From Corylus avellana (lineage: Eukaryota; Streptophyta; Magnoliopsida; Fagales; Betulaceae), in contig NC_081544.1 in the NCBI RefSeq assembly GCF_901000735.1, positions 21,753,900 through 21,817,899 of the forward strand: 64,000 nt of DNA, read 5' to 3'. The notes under the pieces were generated by a model, which had not been told where the DNA came from, made no database searches, and saw nothing but the letters and a program-made list of their open reading frames with translations. The position numbers and the translations under genes are program-made. Below, piece by piece: positions 22,926-33,279 of this stretch; the stretch's first letter is position 1; every line of letters starts with the position of its first letter.

Positions 22926-25430
22926 TCATGCAGCATCTGCAGCTTCTTGCCCTGCCCAACGTATGAGTAGCTTAGTGATAGAGCGGTTTGCTATAGGTCT
23001 GCAGCGTCTGGATAAGAGCTCTACTGGCTTGAATTGAAGAACACCATTCTCATCTGCTGGAGGTAGCTTTGGAATAACTGTGGTGTCTCTTCCCAGCTTC
23101 GGTTTCAACTGTGATACATGAAAAACATGATTATTTTTCCTGCATCTAGTAGGTCCAGCTCATAAGCTGCTTTTTCAATTCTTCTCACCACAATAAATGG
23201 TCAATAGAATCTAGGAGACAACTTCAATGCTTTTCTAACAACCAAAGAACCTTGTTTGGAAGGTTGTAGCCTTAAGTAAACTTGTTGACCAATTGCCAAG
23301 GTTCTCTCTGTTCTCCTCAAATCAGCATATTTCTTCATTCTTTATTGGGCATGCTTTAAATTCTACTGCAAAAGGAATAGAATGACTTCTCTAGTTCTCA
23401 AGATTTCATCCACCGCTTCCACCTTGGTAGTACCTAGTACATAGGAAAGCAATCTTGAAGGTGGCCTGCCATACACTGCTTCAAATGGGATCATTTTAAT
23501 GGACCCTTGCCATGTTCTATTATACCAATACCATGGTATCCTGAACAAAGCATCTCAAGTAATTTTCCAAACATTTATTCACAATCTCAGTTTGGCCATC
23601 GTTTTGAGGATGGTAACTTGTGCTCATTTTCAAAGAAGTTCCCTGCAATCTAAACAATTCTTTTCATAATTTACTTGTGAAAGTGGAGTCTCTATTAGAA
23701 ACTATAGAGGTATGCATGCCATGTAATTTGAAAATGTTAGCCGCAAAAAGTTGAGCTACCTTTGAGGCTGTATAAGGGTGAGCTAAGGACATAAAGCGGC
23801 TGTATTTTGATAATCTGTTGACCACCACAAAAATTACAGAATGTCCTTGAGATAGACGCAATCATTCCACAAAATCCATGGAAATGTCTAACCAAATCTG
23901 CAAAGGAATGGGAAGAGGCTGGAGCAACCCAGCAGGAGAAGTATTCTCATGCTTATTCTGTTGACAGATTGCACATTCCCTCATAAATGTTTTAAGATTC
24001 TTTTTCATACCCTTCCAAAAAAATCTCTCTTAGCTCTTTACATTGTCCTTTCAAATCTAGAGTGTCCTGCCATCAGATCACTATGTACAAAAGCCAAAAC
24101 TTGTTCCTTAATGGCTTGACAACTTCCCAAACACAGTCTATTATTGTAGAATAATAGTCCATCCCTAATTGTATACTTGTTAGTATTCAATTTGTTGCTC
24201 TGCCATCTTGCAATCAAAGCCTTCAACTCCTCATCCACTTGATATTGCTCTTTAAGCTTATCAATCCAATCAGAAGTAGGGATAGATAAAAGAGAAATAG
24301 CCACTTCAGCAGCCCATCCTTCTCTTCTAGATAATGCATCTGCTACTCTGTTATCCACCCCTCTCTTGAATTCCACAGTAAAATCATAGCCTAATAACTT
24401 GGTTAACCATTTCTGCTGAAAGGGTGTACCAACCTTCTGTTCAAGCAAAAGCTTTAAGCTTTGTTGGTCAATCTTTACCACAAAACTTTGGCCTAGCAGA
24501 TATAGTCTCCACTTTTGGATGACAATCACTAGTACAAACAACTCCTTCTCATATGTAAACATGAGAAGAGCTCTCCCTTTCAAAGCCTTGCTCAAATAGG
24601 CAATAGGCCTACTATTCTGCATTAAGATTGCACCTATACCCACTCCACTTGCATTACATTCAAAAACAAAGGCTTGGGAAAAATTTGGCAAAGCTAGAAT
24701 AGGAGCGTCAGTCATTGCAGCCTTAAGGTTTTGAAAAGCCTCATTGGCAGCTTCATCCCAAGTGAATGCATTATTCTTCAACATAGAAGTTAAGGGAGCA
24801 ACAATTGATCCATACCCTTTTATAAACTTTCTATAATATCCTATCAAACCCAAGTATCCTCTCAAGGACTTGATGTTGCTTGGAAATGGTCAATCAACCA
24901 TTGCTTGGATTTTACTTGGATCAATTTTCACCCCATGTTCTGAAACAATGTGGCCTAGATAGTCCACCTCCTTGTATCCAAATCTACACTTTGACATCTT
25001 GGCAAATAACTGGTTCCTCCTCAAGATGTCTAAAGTCATGTGTAAGTGATTTCTATGGTTGTTTACATCCTTACTAAATACAAGAATGTCATCAAAGAAT
25101 ACCAAAATGAGTTTCCTAAGATGAGGCTTAAAAATATGGTTCATTAAGCTTTGGAAAGTAGAAAGTGCATTAGTTAAACCAAATGACATAACCAAGAATT
25201 CATAATGACCTTCATGTGTTCGAAAAGCAGTCTTAGGAATATCCTGCTCAACCACTCTAATCTGGTGATAACCAGACCTCAGATCCAATTTAGAAAAAAT
25301 GGTAGACCCCCACAGCTCATCCAATAGTTCATCTACCACAGGAATTGGAAACATATCTTTAATGGTTACCTTGTTAAGGGATCTGTAATCCATACAAATT
25401 CTCCATAATCCGTGCTTGCGAACCAATTGC
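22926..25430 (-). pseudogene. Ty3/gypsy chromovirus pol remnant
   Basis: Minus-strand pieces occur in pol order: reverse transcriptase (25426-24890; [32 protein letters not shown]), RNase H (24865-about 24400), integrase core (23861-23664) and integrase C-terminus (23548-23363; IPFEAVYGRPP). A chromodomain-like end follows (23108-22926; LLIRWAGQE). Frameshifts and stops separate them. Likely catalytic Asp residues are replaced by Asn: ECNASG in RNase H instead of the usual CDAS, and VVNRLSKY in integrase instead of VVDRLSK. The 5' end, with gag and protease, is gone at about 25430. The chromodomain places it among the chromoviruses. Confidence 0.88.
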
Positions 25431-25689
25431 TAATCCGGCCCGATCGAAAATACAAAATGGAGGCCTGTAGCCGATTTTCAAAGGCCATAATCCGTGATTT
25501 GCGGGCAGGGGCGACACGGGTAGGTCAGGTTAGATAGGTTCAGATTCACGGCAATTTCTAAGAATTACCATGGTAGCAATAGCAAGAGCCTATGCCGTAA
25601 ATACATCACTACAGAGACACTCACTGAATATAATACCTTTAATGTATTTTTATTTTTCTTTTTACTTTCAACTTAATATAATGCCTTTA

Positions 25690-25939
25690 GGGTGTGCTTA
25701 CCAAAGGACTTGAAAAATAGAGTAGACTGGAACTGTAGCAGATTTGATTGATGTAAGAAGAAAAAAAATGTGTTTGTATGAAAAAGTGAAAAAAAAAATT
25801 GTTTTATAGTGATTTTATTTATTTATTTGAATAGTAATAAAAAGTGATTGATGTAATGTAAAAAGTAAGAATGTTGAGGTTGGTTTTGAGAGAAATAGTA
25901 GGGTCTTTTTTTTTTTCAAATCCTTTGGCAAACACACCA
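25690..25939. mobile_element. MITE, PIF/Harbinger-like
   Basis: A 250-bp element with inverted ends GGGTGTGCTTACCAAAGGAC and, on the other strand, TGGTGTGTTTGCCAAAGGAT. It is flanked by TTA on both sides (25687-25689 and 25940-25942), the target size and preference of PIF/Harbinger elements. It has no coding capacity. Confidence 0.65.
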
Positions 25940-26087
25940 TTAATTTCTTGTATGAGGCAAGAAACAATTGAGACACGAGATAGTTATATATGTCAAGATC
26001 CATTAATGTGCTTATGAATGCTAGATCCACTGTTCTCCTTTATTTGAATAGAAAAGGAAAAAAAAAAATGCTAGATTCATTAATAAA

Positions 26088-26296
26088 CATTACAAAAATC
26101 TTGATGTTTTCTGACGTGATAAACAGTAACCAAATTTTGCCACGTCAGTAATTATTGACGTGCCAAAAGTGGCACGTCAACAAATTTTTTTTTGACGTGG
26201 TGAATGTGCAACGTCAATATTTATTGACGTGTTACATTCAACACGTCAGGAAATCCTGACGTGTCAATATTTGACACGTCATGAAATTTAAATTCA

Positions 26297-26340
<44 letters not shown>

Positions 26341-27319
26341 CATCTTTTTTTTAAAAAAAAATTAATTAATTTTGTAATTAGGTTTCTGACGTGTTAAATG
26401 TTGGCACGTCACAAAAAAAAAAAAGGCGAAATTTTCAACTTTTTCCCTCTTTTTCCTTATCTTCTTTTCCTCTTCTTTTTCCTTTATAATTCTTTTATAT
26501 ATTCAACTTATTTCGTCCATTTTCTTTTATTTCCAGACTCAGCTCTCTCTCTCTCTCCTCTCTCAATCTCCCTAGCCTCTTCTCTCTGCACATACAGCTG
26601 GCTAGCTCCCTCTAGGAAGGAAGAAGAAAAGGAGAAAAAGAAGAGGAGAAGAAGAAGAAAGTTTAAAAATAAAAAAAAAAAAAAAAAAAGGAGAAGAGAA
26701 GATAAGAAGAATTTTTGGGTTTTTGAAGATTTGTTGGGTTTGACGTTTGGGTTTTTGATTTTTCAGGTTAATTTTTTGATTTGGGTTTTTTATTTTTTGA
26801 AGATTTTTTTGGTTTGAGTTTTTGAAAATAGAGAGAGAGAGAGTGTGTGTGTGAGAAAATGGAGAAAAGAAGAGCAGGGAGAGAGCTAGGAGATCTAAAG
26901 CAAGTCGTATGTGGATTTTGACAAGAAAAGGACTAGAAGAAGAAGAAAAGCAAAAGAAAAGAAGACCTGAGAAAATGGAGAATAGAAACGTCGACAGTAG
27001 TGGTGAAAAAGAATTAAAAAAATATATATTATTTTAATTGAAAAATAATTTAAATTAATAAATTTTTTAATTGGAAAAAAAAATCCCGAAAAAATTTTAA
27101 AAAGAAAAATTATTATTTTTTAATAATTTTTAAATTACTAATATGTCAGAAAATTCTGACGTGTTACATTTGACACGTCAGAAATTTTTTGTTTCTGACA
27201 CCCAAAATTTTAACGCCCTACACATGTAAAAAATGCCTCATTAGGAAAGTTTTCTGATGTGTCAGACCATCGGACACGTCAGAAAACCCATGTTAGCAAA
27301 AAATTGGTTTTTTGCAGTG
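26088..27319. mobile_element. Non-autonomous CACTA element
   Basis: The right end, read inward, is CACTGCAAAAAACCAATTTT and the left end is CATTACAAAAATCTTGATGT, i.e. CACTA-type termini. A 3-bp AAA duplication flanks it (26085-26087 and 27320-27322). Subterminal zones carry repeated small palindromes of the form TGACGTG...CACGTCA (26111-26281, 26388-26410, 27150-27295). The interior has a (TA)n tract near 26299-26337, CT-rich and GA-rich stretches, and no transposase. The left member of an assembly-duplicated block starts inside it (about 26669). Confidence 0.75.
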
Positions 27320-27361
27320 AAAGAGAAATGCTATATGTACTAATAAATAAGATCCATATCA

Positions 27362-28267
27362 GTTCTTGTAATCCCTCTCCTATCCTCGGTAGCCTTTCCT
27401 TTCCAGAGCTCTCCCCTCTCTCCTCTTACTGAAGAAAAACTTTCCTTCCCGGTAGCCCATGGGGGAGGGAACTACGGTTCCCTCCTTCCCTTCCTTTTTC
27501 CTTTTTTCTCCCCAGTCTATTTTAGATACTTTTTGCACCTCTTTGGAGGTTATATCCGCCTCTTCGGAGGACTTACCCATCAGCCCATTCAGCCGCTCGA
27601 TTTCAGCCTCCAACCGTTGTCCTCGGCCCCGGATCCGCTTCCTTTCTGAAGATTTTGGATCTGATTTTTTTAAAATTAGATCTAGCATTTTCAGGAAGCC
27701 ATTTCCTCAGACGCGCCCCTCCTCCGTGATCCTTGGTCCCTCCGCTTCCTGCCGGCGTCGACTGCGTCATCGTTCGGCCATCGCTAGATTGTACGTGGTC
27801 CCCACGCGCTTGAGAGTTGGTCTTACTCGAGGGAGCGTGAACGCCACGCGCCGCCGTGCAGCGTCTTCCTCCGTCCCTCCTCTCAGTTGTCGGTTGCTTC
27901 AGTCTCTGATGTTGTTGTTTTGTCTTTGTTTTTTCCTACTTTATGTATTATTCTGTCTGTATTTATTTTTTTCTGTTATGGTGTGGCCGTCTGTCGGCGT
28001 CCCATTTCTGGCCTTTTGCATTGCAGTTTCTGTTCTGCTTGCAAATATTTCTTCGGATTTCTTTGTTTTGCCTTTATTAGCAGCCCTTTGTGGCTGCATT
28101 GGTACTTTTATAGGGCCGGGTCATTCTTTGACCCATTCCCTCTTGTTACTTTGCTTGGTTTTCAATTCTTGTTTCTGCTTTGCTATTAGGTTTGGTTGTG
28201 GTTGTTGTTTGGGTTGGCCACCCACCTTGTAATTCCCCGTTTCCCTTATTTACTTATAAAAAAAATA
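27362..28267 (+). mobile_element. 906-bp non-autonomous retroposon, probably L1-mobilised
   Basis: The unit is bounded by a perfect 17-bp duplication, AAATAAGATCCATATCA, at 27345-27361 and 28268-28284. Its 3' end reads TTATTTACTTATAAAAAAAA, close to the TTACTTATC(A)n tails of the LINEs here. The insertion therefore shows target-primed reverse transcription. It lacks endonuclease and RT. A 257-codon plus-strand frame (27459-28232) has a Ser/Arg-rich first half and a hydrophobic second half with several possible membrane segments. I do not recognise it, and it may be non-coding. It could be an internally deleted LINE relative or a retrocopy. Confidence 0.7.
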
Positions 28268-28532
28268 AAATAAGATCCATATCATTTTGATATTCATTTC
28301 TTGGTAAAAGATTTGTTACCCTTAGCATTTTTTTTTTAATAAGTGATGATTTTGAGTAATTTGTTTGGTTTTGTGTGTAAGGTGGTTGAATAGTTCCTAC
28401 CAATAGTTAGATATGAGTACTATTATAAAGAGACTTAGAGTCTTCATAGAATCCTTCAAATATGATGTGATTTTTAAAATTACTATTAAATTTAAAATGA
28501 TCATTATTAAATTTTAATTCATTAGTAATTTT

Positions 28533-28654
28533 GTTTCTGAAGGGTAGCTCAATCGGCTGTGAACCACGCTTAATGAAGTTGAAGTCACTAGTTTGAATCC
28601 CCTATTTTCCTTGTATGGACATGTCACAAAAAAAAAAAAAAATTAATAATAATA
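28533..28654 (+). mobile_element. tRNA-derived SINE
   Basis: It contains an A-box-like TAGCTCAATCGG and a B-box-like GTTTGAATCCC about 50 bp apart, followed by an A tail with AAT repeats. A perfect 12-bp target duplication, ATTAGTAATTTT, flanks it (28521-28532 and 28655-28666). Confidence 0.82.
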
Positions 28655-28666
28655 ATTAGTAATTTT

Positions 28667-29411
28667 AAGAGTTACATCATATTTAAAAGAATTCAAGAAG
28701 GACTCTTTCTAATCCTCTTATAGCAATGCTACAAGGTGTTTGATGAAAGGTACGAGAGAGGAGAAAAAGATAAAAATGGTACTTAAAGGTGAAGTTGGCT
28801 GGCAACGATCTCGTTCCGAACCAGTACCAACAAGAGTTCCGGACCAGCCAACAAAGGAATCAATGAAGTACGTGATTCCATATCCGGATATTCAACACCA
28901 CCCAAGCCATCGTCAGCTCACCTGCATAAAACAAGCCAACCACACAAAAAATTACTGTTAAAAAAACACACACAAAATTGACATAGGCCAGAGAAACCAT
29001 CGGGAAAAAGAACATGTCGCATGTCGGTGCCTTTAAAATGAAGTAGCATTTTTTTAATGGTCACAACTCACCTGTTTTGGTGCCCATAACGGAATTTTTA
29101 ACAAAGGCACATGATCAGTGTGCCTCAATGTTCAACAGTTCACACTCATTTGTGAATGAGTGAGACACTGCTTTATCTTTCTCTACATATTTAATATGGC
29201 ACAGCACCTTAATTAAAGATTGTAATGGGCCATGCAGTAGTACTATTCAATTAAAATACGCTTGTATTATTTTTTTGATAATGTAGTAAAGTCACCGACC
29301 TGAGTGTGAAACGGAGGGATCACACCATCTGGGATTTCGCCAAATTTATCGAAAGTAGCGGAAACTACTGTACATTTGTCATACCGACATATATATATGT
29401 AGATAGACATA
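28667..29411. other. Intergenic DNA
   Basis: I see no gene here. A 73-codon frame at 28740-28961 lacks any recognisable domain and is probably chance. Confidence 0.5.
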
Positions 29412-29544
29412 GATTTAACGGCACACAATGTCGGACTTCAAATAATGCTTGTGATGAAAAGGTATATATATATATTTAACGGCACACAGTGTCGGACTTC
29501 AAATAATGCTTGTGATGAAAAGGTTCAAATAATGCTTGTGATGA

Positions 29545-29583
<39 letters not shown>
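29412..29583. repeat. Minisatellite (about 62-bp unit) with (TA)n, ending at a gap
   Basis: The unit ATTTAACGGCACACA.TGTCGGACTTCAAATAATGCTTGTGATGAAAAGG plus (TA)n occurs twice, followed by a partial third copy of its last 28 bases and a long (TA)n run into the gap. In the right-hand block (about 32427-32565) the partial third copy is absent. Confidence 0.75.
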
Positions 29584-29683
29584 NNNNNNNNNNNNNNNNN
29601 NNNNNNNNNNNNNNNNNNNNNNNNNNNNNNNNNNNNNNNNNNNNNNNNNNNNNNNNNNNNNNNNNNNNNNNNNNNNNNNNNNN
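29584..29683. other. Assembly gap, 100 N
   Basis: Exactly 100 N between a (TA)n tract and a poly-A tract, both hard to assemble. Confidence 0.98.
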
Positions 29684-30376
29684 AAAAAAAAAAAAAAAAA
29701 AAAAGGAGAAGAGAAGATAAGAAGAATTTTTGGGTTTTTGAAGATTTGTTGGGTTTGACGTTTGGGTTTTTGATTTTTCAGGTTAATTTTTTGATTTGGG
29801 TTTTTTATTTTTTGAAGATTTTTTTGGTTTGAGTTTTTGAAAATAGAGAGAGAGAGAGTGTGTGTGTGAGAAAATGGAGAAAAGAAGAGCAGGGAGAGAG
29901 CTAGGAGATCTAAAGCAAGTCGTATGTGGATTTTGACAAGAAAAGGACTAGAAGAAGAAGAAAAGCAAAAGAAAAGAAGACCTGAGAAAATGGAGAATAG
30001 AAACGTCGACAGTAGTGGTGAAAAAGAATTAAAAAAATATATATTATTTTAATTGAAAAATAATTTAAATTAATAAATTTTTTAATTGGAAAAAAAAATC
30101 CCGAAAAAATTTTAAAAAGAAAAATTATTATTTTTTAATAATTTTTAAATTACTAATATGTCAGAAAATTCTGACGTGTTACATTTGACACGTCAGAAAT
30201 TTTTTGTTTCTGACACCCAAAATTTTAACGCCCTACACATGTAAAAAATGCCTCATTAGGAAAGTTTTCTGATGTGTCAGACCATCGGACACGTCAGAAA
30301 ACCCATGTTAGCAAAAAATTGGTTTTTTGCAGTGAAAGAGAAATGCTATATGTACTAATAAATAAGATCCATATCA

Positions 30377-31282
30377 GTTCTTGTAATCCCTCTCCTATCC
30401 TCGGTAGCCTTTCCTTTCCAGAGCTCTCCCCTCTCTCCTCTTACTGAAGAAAAACTTTCCTTCCCGGTAGCCCATGGGGGAGGGAACTACGGTTCCCTCC
30501 TTCCCTTCCTTTTTCCTTTTTTCTCCCCAGTCTATTTTAGATACTTTTTGCACCTCTTTGGAGGTTATATCCGCCTCTTCGGAGGACTTACCCATCAGCC
30601 CATTCAGCCGCTCGATTTCAGCCTCCAACCGTTGTCCTCGGCCCCGGATCCGCTTCCTTTCTGAAGATTTTGGATCTGATTTTTTTAAAATTAGATCTAG
30701 CATTTTCAGGAAGCCATTTCCTCAGACGCGCCCCTCCTCCGTGATCCTTGGTCCCTCCGCTTCCTGCCGGCGTCGACTGCGTCATCGTTCGGCCATCGCT
30801 AGATTGTACGTGGTCCCCACGCGCTTGAGAGTTGGTCTTACTCGAGGGAGCGTGAACGCCACGCGCCGCCGTGCAGCGTCTTCCTCCGTCCCTCCTCTCA
30901 GTTGTCGGTTGCTTCAGTCTCTGATGTTGTTGTTTTGTCTTTGTTTTTTCCTACTTTATGTATTATTCTGTCTGTATTTATTTTTTTCTGTTATGGTGTG
31001 GCCGTCTGTCGGCGTCCCATTTCTGGCCTTTTGCATTGCAGTTTCTGTTCTGCTTGCAAATATTTCTTCGGATTTCTTTGTTTTGCCTTTATTAGCAGCC
31101 CTTTGTGGCTGCATTGGTACTTTTATAGGGCCGGGTCATTCTTTGACCCATTCCCTCTTGTTACTTTGCTTGGTTTTCAATTCTTGTTTCTGCTTTGCTA
31201 TTAGGTTTGGTTGTGGTTGTTGTTTGGGTTGGCCACCCACCTTGTAATTCCCCGTTTCCCTTATTTACTTATAAAAAAAATA
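30377..31282 (+). mobile_element. 906-bp retroposon, second copy in the repeated block
   Basis: Same sequence, 17-bp target duplication and 257-codon frame (30474-31247) as the element at 27362-28267. Probably the same insertion seen on another haplotype. Confidence 0.65.
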
Positions 31283-31547
31283 AAATAAGATCCATATCAT
31301 TTTGATATTCATTTCTTGGTAAAAGATTTGTTACCCTTAGCATTTTTTTTTTAATAAGTGATGATTTTGAGTAATTTGTTTGGTTTTGTGTGTAAGGTGG
31401 TTGAATAGTTCCTACCAATAGTTAGATATGAGTACTATTATAAAGAGACTTAGAGTCTTCATAGAATCCTTCAAATATGATGTGATTTTTAAAATTACTA
31501 TTAAATTTAAAATGATCATTATTAAATTTTAATTCATTAGTAATTTT

Positions 31548-31669
31548 GTTTCTGAAGGGTAGCTCAATCGGCTGTGAACCACGCTTAATGAAGTTGAAGT
31601 CACTAGTTTGAATCCCCTATTTTCCTTGTATGGACATGTCACAAAAAAAAAAAAAAATTAATAATAATA
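31548..31669 (+). mobile_element. tRNA-derived SINE, second copy in the repeated block
   Basis: Same A and B boxes, tail and 12-bp duplication (31536-31547 on the left) as the SINE at 28533. Confidence 0.75.
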
Positions 31670-32531
31670 ATTAGTAATTTTAAGAGTTACATCATATTTA
31701 AAAGAATTCAAGAAGGACTCTTTCTAATCCTCTTATAGCAATGCTACAAGGTGTTTGATGAAAGGTACGAGAGAGGAGAAAAAGATAAAAATGGTACTTA
31801 AAGGTGAAGTTGGCTGGCAACGATCTCGTTCCGAACCAGTACCAACAAGAGTTCCGGACCAGCCAACAAAGGAATCAATGAAGTACGTGATTCCATATCC
31901 GGATATTCAACACCACCCAAGCCATCGTCAGCTCACCTGCATAAAACAAGCCAACCACACAAAAAATTACTGTTAAAAAAACACACACAAAATTGACATA
32001 GGCCAGAGAAACCATCGGGAAAAAGAACATGTCGCATGTCGGTGCCTTTAAAATGAAGTAGCATTTTTTTAATGGTCACAACTCACCTGTTTTGGTGCCC
32101 ATAACGGAATTTTTAACAAAGGCACATGATCAGTGTGCCTCAATGTTCAACAGTTCACACTCATTTGTGAATGAGTGAGACACTGCTTTATCTTTCTCTA
32201 CATATTTAATATGGCACAGCACCTTAATTAAAGATTGTAATGGGCCATGCAGTAGTACTATTCAATTAAAATACGCTTGTATTATTTTTTTGATAATGTA
32301 GTAAAGTCACCGACCTGAGTGTGAAACGGAGGGATCACACCATCTGGGATTTCGCCAAATTTATCGAAAGTAGCGGAAACTACTGTACATTTGTCATACC
32401 GACATATATATGTAGATAGACATAGATTTAACGGCACACAATGTCGGACTTCAAATAATGCTTGTGATGAAAAGGTATATATATATATTTAACGGCACAC
32501 AGTGTCGGACTTCAAATAATGCTTGTGATGA

Positions 32532-32565
<34 letters not shown>

Positions 32566-32569
<4 letters not shown>

Positions 32570-33202
32570 AAGAGCCTTCTTTGCTCGTAACATAGGGTGT
32601 TTTTTACTCTCTTAAATTAATAAATATATTATAAACCCAACCGAGTGAATTATGGTGCAGCAGATTGTAGTTTATTTATTTCATATTTTATGTATAATTC
32701 AAAAATAAAGAAATTAAAGAATAAAAAAAAGTAAATAAAATAATTTAAATAGTATAGAAAAAGATTAAAAAAAAAAAAAAAGAAAAGAAGAAGAAGAAGA
32801 AGCTATCGTGTGTATTTAAATAAGAAAACAAAATAACTAGATTCCCTACATTTGAATCAAAGAAATCTGCTATGGAATGATATGGGTACGCCTAATTAGG
32901 ATTTAAAAAAAAATTAAAGGAAAGAATATTGAAGAATTAAGCTTTTAACTTTAATATCTGATTCAAAGATTTCACGCAATTAGAAGATATGGCGAATGCA
33001 GAAGAGGTAGATTGGTTACTTTTCGCAAGCCTTCACCAGGAGCAGCTTAATTGGTACAATAATGTCAAAATTTTGAACTCAGTAGGACCCAAATGGACCC
33101 CCCCTACACATAAAAAATGCTCAAGAAGAACACATATGTGGACTTTGAAGTGTGTCTACACTCTTTTTCACAAAAATGCAAAATGCGTAATGACATGTGA
33201 GA
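32566..33202. other. Upstream region of the Pro/His-rich protein gene
   Basis: AT-rich DNA with A and AAG runs near 32766-32802. No other gene is seen. A 73-codon frame at 32989-33210 runs into the promoter and is probably chance. Confidence 0.5.
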
Positions 33203-33234
33203 TGACGTAATAGGCTCTGAAATTGCATTATAAA
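33203..33234 (+). promoter_or_regulatory. Core promoter of the Pro/His-rich protein gene
   Basis: A TATAAA box at 33229-33234 lies only 46 bp before the ATG at 33280, so the 5' UTR should be very short. TGACGTAA at 33203-33210 is a bZIP-type ACGT element. Transcription start is inferred at about 33260. Confidence 0.6.
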
Positions 33235-33279
33235 GGGCCAAGAATTCTTGCTGTTTTCAAACCACCAAAGAGACCAAAT

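Larger units (their letters stand above)
29684..32565. repeat. Second copy of the 26669-29583 block (likely an unmerged haplotype)
   Basis: From the gap edge to the (TA)n tract the sequence repeats 26669-29583 at a constant offset of 3015, with only small repeat-length differences at its right end. It contains the right half of the CACTA element (to 30334), the 906-bp retroposon (30377-31282), the SINE (31548-31669) and the minisatellite. The left copy ends where the right copy continues into unique DNA. That pattern is expected from two contigs overlapping end to end and not from a true duplication. Confidence 0.85.

Noticed and set aside
26398..26817. 139-codon frame in the CACTA element
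   Set aside because: Composition is driven by CT-rich and GA-rich low-complexity tracts; no domain is visible.
27380..27688. 102-codon minus-strand frame with a coiled-coil-like Glu/Arg pattern
   Set aside because: It overlaps the longer plus-strand frame of the retroposon, has no recognisable family and has no conservation evidence. Neither strand can be called coding with confidence.
28541..28600. Possible functional tRNA gene (A and B box-like words)
   Set aside because: No cloverleaf can be formed with proper acceptor and anticodon stems. The A tail and target duplication show a SINE.
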